From: Pseudomonas farris
Lineage (GTDB): Bacteria; Pseudomonadota; Gammaproteobacteria; Pseudomonadales; Pseudomonadaceae
Length of the DNA stretch: 64,000 nucleotides
Direction of reading: 5' to 3'
Assembly (NCBI RefSeq): GCF_019145235.1
Contig: NZ_JAHSTV010000017.1
Location: 1 to 64,000, forward strand
The notes beneath the pieces were generated by a model. The model ran no database searches. It saw only the letters and a program-made list of their open reading frames with translations, and was not told the DNA's origin. Positions 17,828-26,606 of this stretch are shown here, piece after piece. A program made the translations under genes and the position numbers. How positions within the stretch are numbered: position 1 is the stretch's first letter; each line of letters starts with the position of its first letter.

Positions 17828-17956
17828 GGCTTATGTCTCGATAAACACGGGCGGGCCGGCGGTTTTGTCGGCTCGATCACTTTGGGTTACGGTGTTGCCT
17901 GTCGTCGGCCGCCGGGTGTGGTTATAATCGACCACTTTATGAGCAAGAAGCGCGTT

Positions 17957-18907
17957 ATGCAGCTGGTTCGAGGCCTCCACAACCTGCGCCCCCAGCATCG
18001 GGGCTGTGTCGCCACTATTGGCAACTTTGACGGTGTTCACCGTGGTCACCAGGCTATCCTGGTCCGGCTGCGTGAACGTGCGCTCGAGTTGGGCGTGCCC
18101 AGCTGCGTGGTGATTTTCGAGCCGCAGCCGCGAGAATTCTTCGCCCCGGACACCGCCCCGGCCCGTCTGGCCCGCCTGCGGGACAAACTGCAGTTGCTGG
18201 CCGAAGAAGGCGTCGATCGGGTGCTGTGCCTGGCTTTCAATCAGCGCCTGAGCAAGCTCAGCGCGAGCGAATTCGTCGATACCATTCTGGTGGACGGCCT
18301 CGGCGTGCAGCATCTGGAAGTCGGTGACGATTTCCGTTTTGGCTGTGATCGGCTAGGGGATTTCGATTTTCTGCAACAGGCCGGCGTCCTTCAGGGGTTT
18401 ACCGTCGAAGCGGCGCAGACCGTCGAGCTGGACGGCATTCGTGTCAGTAGCACTCAGGTGCGTAATGCGCTGGCCGCTGCCGATTTCGCCTTGGCCGAGC
18501 GGCTGCTCGGGCGTCCGTACCGGATTGCCGGGCGAGTCCTGCACGGCCAGAAGCTGGCGCGCCAGCTCGGTACGCCGACCGCCAACATACAACTCAAGCG
18601 TCGTCGTGTGCCGCTGAGCGGGGTTTACCTGGTCAACGTCGACATCGACGGCAAGACCTGGCCAGGCGTCGCCAATATCGGCGTGCGGCCAACGGTCGAA
18701 GGGGATGGCAAAGCCCACCTCGAAGTACACCTTTTAGATTTTGCCGGCGATCTGTATGACCGGCGTTTGACGGTGGTCTTCCACCACAAGCTGCGTGAAG
18801 AGCAGCGTTTCGCCTCTCTGGAGGCGCTTAAGACGGCGATCAATGCGGATGTCGCCGCCGCCCGTGCCCTGTCGCACCTAGCGCCAATCGCTAATGAAGA
18901 GCCTTAA
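17957..18907 (+). CDS. ribF: Bifunctional riboflavin kinase / FAD synthetase
   Basis: This 316-residue enzyme makes FMN and then FAD from riboflavin. The N-terminal nucleotidyltransferase domain has GNFDGVHRGHQAIL and ISSTQVR-like RVSSTQVRNAL. The C-terminal flavokinase domain has GTPTANIQLKRRRVPLSGVY. I use the start MQLVRGLHNL at 17957. TATAAT at 17923-17928 is a likely -10 element, making this the first gene of the ribF-ileS-lspA-fkpB run. Confidence 0.96.
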   Translation: MQLVRGLHNLRPQHRGCVATIGNFDGVHRGHQAILVRLRERALELGVPSCVVIFEPQPREFFAPDTAPARLARLRDKLQLLAEEGVDRVLCLAFNQRLSKLSASEFVDTILVDGLGVQHLEVGDDFRFGCDRLGDFDFLQQAGVLQGFTVEAAQTVELDGIRVSSTQVRNALAAADFALAERLLGRPYRIAGRVLHGQKLARQLGTPTANIQLKRRRVPLSGVYLVNVDIDGKTWPGVANIGVRPTVEGDGKAHLEVHLLDFAGDLYDRRLTVVFHHKLREEQRFASLEALKTAINADVAAARALSHLAPIANEEP

Positions 18908-21739
18908 ATGACCGACTATAAAGCCACGCTAAACCTTCCGGACACCGCCTTCCCAATGAAGGCCGGCCTGCCTCAGCGCGAACCGCAGATTCTGCAGCGC
19001 TGGGACAGCATTGGCCTGTACGGTAAGTTGCGCGAGATTGGCAAGGATCGTCCGAAGTTCGTACTTCACGACGGTCCTCCGTACGCCAACGGCACGATTC
19101 ACATCGGTCATGCGCTGAACAAGATTCTCAAGGACATGATCATCCGTTCGAAAACCCTGTCGGGTTTCGACGCGCCTTATGTGCCGGGCTGGGACTGCCA
19201 CGGTCTGCCGATCGAGCACAAAGTCGAAGTGACCCACGGCAAGAACCTGGGCGCGGACAAGACCCGCGAACTGTGCCGTGCCTACGCCACCGAACAGATC
19301 GAAGGCCAGAAGTCCGAATTCATTCGTCTGGGCGTGTTGGGCGACTTCGCCAACCCGTACAAGACCATGGACTTCAAAAACGAGGCCGGTGAAATCCGCG
19401 CCCTGGCGGAAATCGTCAAGGGTGGCTTCGTGTTCAAGGGCCTGAAGCCTGTGAACTGGTGCTTTGACTGCGGTTCGGCCCTGGCTGAAGCGGAAGTCGA
19501 GTACGAGAACAAAAAATCCGCGACCATCGATGTGGCGTTCCCGATCGCTGATGAAGCCAAACTGGCTGCCGCGTTCGGTCTGCCATCGTTGGGCAAACCC
19601 GCCTCGATCGTGATCTGGACCACCACCCCGTGGACCATCCCGGCCAACCAGGCGTTGAACGTTCACCCGGAATTCAACTACGCCCTGGTCGACGTCGGCG
19701 ACAAACTGCTGGTGCTGGCTGAAGAGCTGGTCGAGTCGTGCCTTGCCCGCTACAGCCTGGAAGGTTCGGTCATTGCGACCACCACCGGTAAAGAACTGGA
19801 ACTGATCAACTTCCGTCACCCGTTCTACGATCGTTTGTCGCCGGTTTACCTGGCCGAATACGTCGAGCTGGGCGCGGGCACCGGTGTGGTTCACTCCTCG
19901 CCAGCCTACGGCGTAGACGACTTCGTGACCTGCAAAGCCTATGGCATGGTCAACGACGACATCCTCAATCCGGTGCAAAGCAACGGCGTGTACGCGACAT
20001 CGCTGGAGTTCTTCGGCGGCCAGTTCATCTGGAAGGCCAACCCGGCCATCGTCGACAAACTGTCGGAAGTCGGCGCGCTGCTGCACACCGAAACCATTGA
20101 ACACAGCTACATGCACTGCTGGCGTCACAAGACCCCGCTGATCTACCGCGCCACTGCGCAGTGGTTCATCGGCATGGACAAAGAGCCAGCGACTGGCGAA
20201 ACCCTGCGCAAGCGGGCGATCAAAGCCATCGAAGAGACCAAATTCGTTCCGGCCTGGGGCCAGGCGCGTCTGCACTCGATGATCGCCAACCGTCCTGACT
20301 GGTGCATCTCCCGTCAGCGCAACTGGGGCGTGCCGATCCCGTTCTTCCTGAATAAGGAAAGCGGCGAGCTGCACCCACGCACTGTCGAATTGATGGAAAT
20401 CGTCGCCCAGCGCGTCGAAGTCGAAGGCATCGAAGCCTGGTTCAAGATGGACGCCGCCGAGTTGCTCGGTGACGAAGCGCCGCAGTACGACAAGATCAGC
20501 GACACCCTGGACGTCTGGTTCGACTCGGGCACCACGCACTGGCACGTCCTGCGCGGCTCGCACTCGATGGGTCACGAGACCGGTCCACGTGCCGATCTGT
20601 ACCTGGAAGGTTCGGACCAACACCGCGGCTGGTTCCACTCGTCGTTGCTGACCGGTTGCGCCATCGACGACCACGCCCCGTACCGCGAGCTGCTGACCCA
20701 CGGTTTCACCGTTGACGAGTCCGGCCGCAAAATGTCCAAGTCTTTGGGCAACGTCATCGCGCCGCAGAAGGTCAATGACACTCTAGGCGCCGATATCATG
20801 CGTCTGTGGGTCGCTTCTACCGACTATTCGGGTGAAATGGCGGTTTCCGAGCAGATCCTGCAACGCAGTGCGGACGCCTACCGGCGCATCCGTAACACCG
20901 CGCGCTTCCTGCTTTCCAACCTGACCGGTTTCAACCCGGCCACCGACATCCTGCCGGCCGAAGAAATGCTGGCGCTGGACCGTTGGGCCGTGGATCGCAC
21001 CCTGCTGCTGCAACGCGAGCTGCAAGAGCACTACGGCGAATACCGCTTCTGGAACGTCTACTCCAAGATCCACAACTTCTGCGTGCAGGAGCTGGGCGGT
21101 TTCTACCTCGACATCATCAAGGACCGTCAGTACACCACTGGCGCCAACAGCAAGGCCCGTCGTTCGGCGCAAACCGCGCTGTACCACATCAGCGAAGCGC
21201 TGGTGCGCTGGATCGCGCCGATCCTGGCGTTCACCGCCGACGAGCTGTGGCAGTACCTGCCGGGCGAGCGTAACGAGTCTGTGATGCTCAACACCTGGTA
21301 CGAAGGCCTGACCGAATTGCCGGAAGGCTTCGAACTGGACCGCGCCTACTGGGAGCGGATCATGGCGGTGAAGGTGGCGGTCAACAAGGAAATGGAAATC
21401 CAGCGCGCGGCGAAGGCCGTCGGTGGCAACCTGCAAGCCGAAGTGACGCTGTTCGCCGAAGACGCGCTGAGCGCCGACCTGGCCAAGCTGAGCAACGAAC
21501 TGCGCTTCGTACTGATCACCTCGACTGCCGCCGTTGCACCGTTTGTGCAGGCTCCGGCCGACGCAGTGGTCACCGAAGTTGGCGGCCTGAAGCTCAAAGT
21601 GGTCAAGTCGAGCCATGCCAAGTGCGCCCGTTGCTGGCACTGCCGTGAAGACGTCGGCGTGAACCCGGAACATCCGGAAATCTGCGGTCGTTGCGTAGAC
21701 AACATCAGCGGCGCTGGCGAGGTTCGTCACTATGCCTAA
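18908..21739 (+). CDS. ileS: Isoleucyl-tRNA synthetase
   Basis: This 943-residue class I synthetase has HIGH as NGTIHIGHALNK (about residue 58-69), the CP1 editing domain (WTTTPWTIPANQA), KMSKS as GRKMSKSLGN (about 602-611), and a C-terminal zinc site (CARCWHCRED ... CGRC). Length and motifs match the eubacterial type. It directly follows ribF and overlaps lspA by eight bases. Confidence 0.98.
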   Translation: MTDYKATLNLPDTAFPMKAGLPQREPQILQRWDSIGLYGKLREIGKDRPKFVLHDGPPYANGTIHIGHALNKILKDMIIRSKTLSGFDAPYVPGWDCHGLPIEHKVEVTHGKNLGADKTRELCRAYATEQIEGQKSEFIRLGVLGDFANPYKTMDFKNEAGEIRALAEIVKGGFVFKGLKPVNWCFDCGSALAEAEVEYENKKSATIDVAFPIADEAKLAAAFGLPSLGKPASIVIWTTTPWTIPANQALNVHPEFNYALVDVGDKLLVLAEELVESCLARYSLEGSVIATTTGKELELINFRHPFYDRLSPVYLAEYVELGAGTGVVHSSPAYGVDDFVTCKAYGMVNDDILNPVQSNGVYATSLEFFGGQFIWKANPAIVDKLSEVGALLHTETIEHSYMHCWRHKTPLIYRATAQWFIGMDKEPATGETLRKRAIKAIEETKFVPAWGQARLHSMIANRPDWCISRQRNWGVPIPFFLNKESGELHPRTVELMEIVAQRVEVEGIEAWFKMDAAELLGDEAPQYDKISDTLDVWFDSGTTHWHVLRGSHSMGHETGPRADLYLEGSDQHRGWFHSSLLTGCAIDDHAPYRELLTHGFTVDESGRKMSKSLGNVIAPQKVNDTLGADIMRLWVASTDYSGEMAVSEQILQRSADAYRRIRNTARFLLSNLTGFNPATDILPAEEMLALDRWAVDRTLLLQRELQEHYGEYRFWNVYSKIHNFCVQELGGFYLDIIKDRQYTTGANSKARRSAQTALYHISEALVRWIAPILAFTADELWQYLPGERNESVMLNTWYEGLTELPEGFELDRAYWERIMAVKVAVNKEMEIQRAAKAVGGNLQAEVTLFAEDALSADLAKLSNELRFVLITSTAAVAPFVQAPADAVVTEVGGLKLKVVKSSHAKCARCWHCREDVGVNPEHPEICGRCVDNISGAGEVRHYA

Positions 21740-22244
21740 CGCCGTTGGCCGTTTCGGACGGCTGAGCTGGCTCTGGTTGAGTTTGCTGGTCCTGGTCATC
21801 GACCAGGCCAGCAAGTTCTACTTCGAAGGCTCGCTGAGCATGTACCAGCAAATCGTGGTGATCCCCGATTACTTCAGCTGGACCCTGGCCTACAACACCG
21901 GCGCGGCGTTCAGTTTCCTGGCTGACAGCTCGGGCTGGCAGCGCTGGCTGTTCGCCCTGATCGCGGTGGTGGTCAGTGCGGTGCTGGTGGTTTGGCTCAA
22001 GCGCCTGGGGCGCAACGAAACCTGGTTGGCAGTCGCCTTGGCGCTGGTGCTGGGTGGCGCGTTGGGTAACCTGTACGACCGCATTGCCTTGGGCCATGTG
22101 ATCGATTTCATTCTGGTGCATTGGCAGAACCGCTGGTATTTCCCGGCGTTCAACTTTGCCGACAGTGCAATTTCTGTCGGCGCCGTGATGCTTGCACTGG
22201 ATATGTTCAAAAGTAAAAAGACCGGAGAAACCGTTCATGACTGA
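21732..22244 (+). CDS. lspA: Lipoprotein signal peptidase
   Basis: This 170-residue inner membrane aspartyl peptidase has four hydrophobic helices and the family motifs NTGAAFSFL, GNLYDRIALGHVIDF and FNFADSAIS; the Asp residues in the last two are catalytic. It cleaves prolipoprotein signal peptides, which here would include BamD and the 5832 lipoprotein. Overlaps with ileS and fkpB indicate translational coupling. Confidence 0.97.
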   Translation: MPNAVGRFGRLSWLWLSLLVLVIDQASKFYFEGSLSMYQQIVVIPDYFSWTLAYNTGAAFSFLADSSGWQRWLFALIAVVVSAVLVVWLKRLGRNETWLAVALALVLGGALGNLYDRIALGHVIDFILVHWQNRWYFPAFNFADSAISVGAVMLALDMFKSKKTGETVHD

Positions 22245-22689
22245 ACAGGTATTGGCTGAGCAACGCATTGGCCAGAACACGGAAGTCACCTTGCACTTTG
22301 CATTGCGTCTGGAGAACGGCGACACCGTCGACAGTACCTTCGACAAAGCCCCGGCGACCTTCAAGGTTGGCGACGGCAGCCTGTTGCCAGGTTTCGAAGC
22401 AGCGCTGTTCGGCTTCAAGGCCGGCGACAAACGCACCCTGACCATCGAGCCGGAAAACGCTTTTGGTCAACCGAACCCGCAAAATGTGCAGATCATCCCG
22501 CGCTCGCAGTTCAAGGATATGGAACTGTCGCCTGGCTTGCTGGTGATCTTCAACGATGCGGCCAATACTGAGCTGCCCGGTGTGGTGAAAGAGTTCGATG
22601 ACGCCCAGGTGACCATCGACTTCAACCACCCGCTGGCCGGTAAAACCTTGACCTTTGACGTCGAGATCTTCAACGTCAAAGCGTTGTAA
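22237..22689 (+). CDS. fkpB: FKBP-type peptidyl-prolyl isomerase FkpB (SlpA-like)
   Basis: This 150-residue protein has the SlyD/SlpA-type FKBP fold: LRLENGDTVDSTFDKAP, DGSLLPGFEAALFGF, then an inserted flap domain (IEPENAFGQPNPQNVQIIPR) and FNHPLAGKTLTFDVEIFNV. It is cytoplasmic. The ATG at 22237 overlaps the lspA end by eight bases. The ileS-lspA-fkpB-ispH order is common in proteobacteria. Confidence 0.95.
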   Translation: MTEQVLAEQRIGQNTEVTLHFALRLENGDTVDSTFDKAPATFKVGDGSLLPGFEAALFGFKAGDKRTLTIEPENAFGQPNPQNVQIIPRSQFKDMELSPGLLVIFNDAANTELPGVVKEFDDAQVTIDFNHPLAGKTLTFDVEIFNVKAL

Positions 22690-22708
22690 CTGACCGAATT
22701 CGGTCCAA

Positions 22709-22798
22709 TGTGGGAGCGAGCTTGCTCGCGAAAGCGTCATCACATGTAACATCAATGTCGACTGACACACCGCTTTCGCGAGCAAGCCCGCTCCCACA
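22709..22798. repeat. REP pair, class A
   Basis: TGTGGGAGCGAGCTTGCTCG and its inverted partner flank about 42 bases between fkpB and ispH. It could attenuate or process the mRNA inside the otherwise conserved run. Confidence 0.9.
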
Positions 22799-22881
22799 TT
22801 AAGATTTTCACTGTTTTCGAGCCCGGTGTTCGAACGGCAGGTGGCATTACTATTTCTTGCGCGCAAGACACGAGGCACAGC

Positions 22882-23829
22882 ATGCAAATCAAACTCGCCA
22901 ATCCCCGTGGCTTCTGCGCCGGTGTGGACCGGGCGATCGAAATCGTCAACCGCGCCCTGGAAGTCTTCGGGCCGCCGATCTACGTGCGCCACGAAGTGGT
23001 CCACAATAAATTCGTCGTCGAAGACCTGCGCGCCCGTGGGGCGATCTTCGTCGAAGAGCTGGATCAGGTGCCGGATGACGTGATCGTGATCTTCAGCGCC
23101 CATGGCGTTTCCCAGGCCGTGCGCACCGAAGCCGCTGGCCGTGGCCTGAAGGTGTTCGACGCTACCTGCCCGCTGGTGACCAAGGTACACATCGAAGTCG
23201 CGCGCTACAGCCGCGACGGCCGTGAATGCATCCTCATCGGCCACGCCGGTCACCCGGAAGTCGAAGGCACCATGGGCCAGTACGATGGCAGCAATGGTGG
23301 CGCGATCTATCTGGTCGAGGACGAGAAAGACGTCGCCGCGTTGCAAGTAAACAACCCTGAAAAACTGGCCTTCGTCACCCAGACCACCCTGTCCATGGAC
23401 GACACCAGTCGTGTGATCGACGCCCTGCGTACTCGGTTCCCGGCGATCGGCGGTCCGCGCAAGGACGATATCTGCTACGCCACGCAAAACCGTCAGGACG
23501 CCGTCAAACAGCTGGCAGACGAATGCGACGTGGTGCTGGTGGTCGGCAGCCCGAACAGTTCCAACTCCAATCGCCTGCGTGAACTGGCTGAACGCATGGC
23601 CACCCCGGCCTATCTGATCGACGGCGCCGAAGACCTGCAAAAGAGCTGGTTCGACGGTGTCGAGCGGATTGGCATCACGGCCGGTGCCTCCGCTCCGGAA
23701 GTACTGGTGCGTGGTGTGATCCAGCAATTGCAGGCCTGGGGCGCCACCGGGGCCGATGAACTGGCCGGCCGCGAGGAGAACATCACGTTCTCCATGCCTA
23801 AAGAATTGCGCGTGCGTTCGTTGCTTTAA
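22882..23829 (+). CDS. ispH: 4-hydroxy-3-methylbut-2-enyl diphosphate reductase
   Basis: This 315-residue Fe-S enzyme catalyses the last step of the MEP isoprenoid pathway. The three cluster cysteines lie in GFCAGVDRAIEI, ATCPLVTKVH and the later IGGPRKDDICYATQNR. The substrate motif NSSNSNRL and the conserved H/E residues are present. Its last 32 bases overlap the 3' end of the convergent fimT-like gene. Confidence 0.98.
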   Translation: MQIKLANPRGFCAGVDRAIEIVNRALEVFGPPIYVRHEVVHNKFVVEDLRARGAIFVEELDQVPDDVIVIFSAHGVSQAVRTEAAGRGLKVFDATCPLVTKVHIEVARYSRDGRECILIGHAGHPEVEGTMGQYDGSNGGAIYLVEDEKDVAALQVNNPEKLAFVTQTTLSMDDTSRVIDALRTRFPAIGGPRKDDICYATQNRQDAVKQLADECDVVLVVGSPNSSNSNRLRELAERMATPAYLIDGAEDLQKSWFDGVERIGITAGASAPEVLVRGVIQQLQAWGATGADELAGREENITFSMPKELRVRSLL

Positions 23830-24355
23830 CGTTTTTCGCCTTTCGACACAGCGCCTGCTCAGCCTTTTCGCTGGTCAGGCGCACTCGGCCACTTCGTGCC
23901 AGTACAACCTGGAGGTGGCTGACTGGCTCACGAGCCGCGCAAATGTGTAGTCTCCCTGCCTGAAATGTCCCCTCGGGCATCTGCGGTTCCCCTAGATTGC
24001 TGAACCGCACAAAACGTCTGACCCACCAATTACCGACAATCGGCGTCCGAGCATCGCTCGCGCGCTCCACTAGCAGTGGATTGCTGCTGTCCTCCGGCCC
24101 TTTGCCGCTGATGTCCAGAATGATCCGCCAGCCTTGGCTCCAGTCGCCGTTGATGCCATGAATGACCACGCTCTGGTTGAGGGTGATGGCCTGGGTTCTG
24201 GCGTGCCGGATCCCGCTGATCAGCGACTCGGCTGCCTGCTCCCGATGGTTCGATTCTGTGAATGCAGCGAACGCCGGGCTGACCAGTTGCAGAACAATCC
24301 CGACAATTGTCAGTCCCATGAGCAGTTCGATCAGGCTGAAACCTTGCTGATGCAT
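23798..24355 (-). CDS. fimT: GspH/FimT-family minor pseudopilin
   Basis: This 185-residue prepilin has a short leader ending in Gly and the processed N terminus FSLIELLMGLTIVGIVLQ, with Glu at +5, as PilD substrates require. A GspH-like globular domain follows. The true start is MHQQGFSLIELL at 24355, preceded by AAGGAA. It is divergent from fimU and convergent with ispH, which it overlaps by 32 bases at the 3' end. The symbol is tentative: it may be FimT or a related pseudopilin. FimT proteins bind DNA for natural uptake in some species. Confidence 0.85.
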   Translation of the reverse strand: MHQQGFSLIELLMGLTIVGIVLQLVSPAFAAFTESNHREQAAESLISGIRHARTQAITLNQSVVIHGINGDWSQGWRIILDISGKGPEDSSNPLLVERASDARTPIVGNWWVRRFVRFSNLGEPQMPEGTFQAGRLHICAAREPVSHLQVVLARSGRVRLTSEKAEQALCRKAKNVKATNARAIL

Positions 24356-24486
24356 GTCATTTCCTTCCCTGGAGTGCTGCGGCCCGCACGATCCCTGCGC
24401 GAGTAATGGCAAAACAACCGTACATCCGCCGGTCGAATGTTCTAGCGTGTAGAAGCAGGTATAGCCGACGGCAACGGAGGGCACCG

Positions 24487-24960
24487 ATGGATCATCGTAC
24501 AAAAGGTTTCACGCTGATCGAGCTGCTGATCACGCTCGCCGTGTTTCTGATTCTGATCAGCCTGGCTGTTCCGGCGTTTACCCGCTCGGTGCAAAGCACC
24601 AAGGCCGACACCGAGATCGGCGACCTACAACGCGCGCTAAATTACGCCCGGCTTGAGGCGATCGACCGGGGTATTACCACCCGGGTTCGCCCGACAGCAG
24701 GCGGGAGTGTCTGGACCGGCGATCTGACCGTTTATGACGGTACTGGCAACCCGGCCAATGTATTGCGGGTTGTTCCAGCGATGGGCAGTGGTGCAACTCT
24801 GACGCTAACCTCAGGAGTGACCGCTATTGATTTCAACAATCTGGGCGGTTTGTCGGCACCGTCTACGGCAGTCGTGATCAGTTATGTACTGGGGGCGCAG
24901 AGCCGGACGCTGAATGTGTGTTTGAACGGACGAATTCTATTGGGTGGAAGTTGCGGATGA
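24487..24960 (+). CDS. fimU: Type IV minor pilin FimU
   Basis: This 157-residue prepilin has leader MDHRTKG and mature start FTLIELLITLAVFLILIS, with Glu5. The soluble domain is GspH-like, with terminal cysteines (NVCLNGRILLGGSCG) likely to form a disulfide. GGAGG lies six bases before the ATG. It is the first gene of the minor pilin operon and overlaps pilV by four bases (ATGA). Known role in the family: part of the pilus tip priming complex. Confidence 0.9.
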   Translation: MDHRTKGFTLIELLITLAVFLILISLAVPAFTRSVQSTKADTEIGDLQRALNYARLEAIDRGITTRVRPTAGGSVWTGDLTVYDGTGNPANVLRVVPAMGSGATLTLTSGVTAIDFNNLGGLSAPSTAVVISYVLGAQSRTLNVCLNGRILLGGSCG

Positions 24961-25406
24961 GGGGTTGGAGCAAGCGTGCACAGGAGGGCATGACGCTGAT
25001 CGAGGTACTGGTCGCGTTGTTGGTTCTGGCCGCGGGGTTGTTGGGCGCGGCGGCGATTCAGCTCAATGCGCTGAAGTACACCGATAGCTCACGGATGACC
25101 AGTCAGGCGAGTTTTATCGCCTACGACATGATGGACCGCATTCGCGCCAACTCCGGCGCCGATTACACCGTTACGCCACCGACCTCGGGCAACCTGAGCG
25201 TGGCCCGGGATCAGGATCTTTACGATTTCACCACCAACATCGTCAATTTCGGCGGCGCCACAGCGACCGGTAGCATCACCCGCAACCAGCGGGTGTACAC
25301 CATTACCATTACCTGGGACGACTCGCGGGCCGCCAATACCGCCGACTCGCGCCGCAGTTTCGTCGTTGTCAGCCGCGCCACCGTTGATCCGGCGACGACA
25401 CCATGA
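24957..25406 (+). CDS. pilV: Type IV minor pilin PilV
   Basis: This 149-residue prepilin has leader MRGWSKRAQEG and mature MTLIEVLVALLVLAAGLLGAA, with Glu5. The later DSSRMTSQASFIAYDMMDRIRAN is typical of PilV. It overlaps fimU upstream and pilW downstream by ATGA, so the operon is translationally coupled. Confidence 0.92.
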   Translation: MRGWSKRAQEGMTLIEVLVALLVLAAGLLGAAAIQLNALKYTDSSRMTSQASFIAYDMMDRIRANSGADYTVTPPTSGNLSVARDQDLYDFTTNIVNFGGATATGSITRNQRVYTITITWDDSRAANTADSRRSFVVVSRATVDPATTP

Positions 25407-26116
25407 TCAGAGCCAGCAAAGGTTTCGGCCTGATCGAGTTACTGATCGCCCTGGCGTTGAGTCTGGTCGTGGTTCTTGGCGTGGCGCAGATCTTCATTGC
25501 AGCTAAAAATACCTACGTCAGTCAGAACACTGCCGCCGGCATGCAGGAAGATGCGCGGTTCGTCCTGAGCAAAATGATTCAAGAAATCCGCATGGTCGGC
25601 ATGTTCGGTTGCCTGGGCACGATCATCGACGGCAGCTCGGCAGGGAATTTCAATGCAAGTCAGATCACGCCAATCAGTTGGGACAATGCCAACCTCAAAT
25701 TAACGCTTGTCACCGCCGATGTCGGCGGCAGTGGCGGGGTGCCGACCTGGACGGTCATTTCCGATTGCCGCAATATCGCGACGGCCTACACCGGTGCACG
25801 CATCCCGGCATCGGGGCAGTTGGCATTTCCGATCCGGCGATTGGTCTACAGCTTCAGCAACAACCAGCTGCTGATGGGCTCCGGTGCCGGCACTCCGACG
25901 CAGCAGGTGCTGGTGAACAACGTCAGTGCCTTCAATGTGAGCTTCGGCCTCGCCAGTTCGGCCACGGATACGGCCGCCTCCACCTACAGCAGTAACCCAT
26001 CTGACCCGGCACGAATCCGCAGTGTGCGACTGACGCTGACGCTAACCGACCCGAACGGCCGGGTACACGAACAAACCTTCAACGTGGTTGCCGCCTTGCG
26101 CAACCGGTTGCCATGA
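25403..26116 (+). CDS. pilW: Type IV minor pilin PilW
   Basis: This 237-residue prepilin has leader MIRASKG and mature FGLIELLIALALSLVVVLGVAQIF. The larger soluble domain and the C-terminal LTDPNGRVHEQTFNVVAALRNR match PilW. It follows pilV with a four-base overlap and is needed with the other minor pilins to start pilus assembly. Confidence 0.92.
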   Translation: MIRASKGFGLIELLIALALSLVVVLGVAQIFIAAKNTYVSQNTAAGMQEDARFVLSKMIQEIRMVGMFGCLGTIIDGSSAGNFNASQITPISWDNANLKLTLVTADVGGSGGVPTWTVISDCRNIATAYTGARIPASGQLAFPIRRLVYSFSNNQLLMGSGAGTPTQQVLVNNVSAFNVSFGLASSATDTAASTYSSNPSDPARIRSVRLTLTLTDPNGRVHEQTFNVVAALRNRLP

Positions 26117-26126
26117 GGGAGGGCCG

Positions 26127-26606
26127 ATGAGTATTGCTCCCATGACCCCTCACGCCCAGCGCGGCATGGCGCTGTTGGTCAGCCTGGTGTTTCTTCTGGT
26201 GCTGACGTTGATCGGCCTTTCGTCGATGCAGAGCGCGACGTTGCAGGAAAAAATGGCCGGCAGCGTGATCCTGCGTAATCAGTCGTTCCAGGGCGCAGAA
26301 GCGGCATTGCGTGTCGGTGAAAGCGCGGTGCAACTGGACACCTATTCATTGCCGGTTTGCAGCGGTACCAGCCAATGTGTGCCGCCGGCCGAGGTGTCGG
26401 TCATTACCACCGCCGGGTTCAACTCCACCTCGGGGGTGACCTGGATCGCCTCCGGCAGCGGCTTTTACGGGGTGCAGAACATCGGCACCACCCTGACGGC
26501 CGTGAACGTGCCGAGCAACACGTCGGCAACGCTGTACCGGGTTACCGCCGTGGGCATCGCGGGCAATTCGCGCAGTGTGGTGGAGAGTATCTATGCGAAG
26601 TACTGA
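26127..26606 (+). CDS. pilX: Type IV minor pilin PilX
   Basis: This 159-residue protein has an N terminus ending QRG followed by MALLVSLVFLLVLTLIGLSSMQ. The usual Glu5 is replaced by Val, as in PilX_N-type pseudopilins. Two cysteines (VCSGTSQC) suggest a disulfide loop. The start at 26127 is preceded by GGGAGGG. It overlaps the start of pilY1 by 14 bases. Confidence 0.9.
   Translation: MSIAPMTPHAQRGMALLVSLVFLLVLTLIGLSSMQSATLQEKMAGSVILRNQSFQGAEAALRVGESAVQLDTYSLPVCSGTSQCVPPAEVSVITTAGFNSTSGVTWIASGSGFYGVQNIGTTLTAVNVPSNTSATLYRVTAVGIAGNSRSVVESIYAKY

Noticed and set aside
18929..20701. 590-codon open frame antisense to ileS
   Set aside because: It mirrors ileS codon structure and has no recognisable motif.
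22207..23727. 506-codon minus-strand frame across fkpB, a REP pair and ispH
   Set aside because: It runs through a repeat and two well-defined genes on the other strand.
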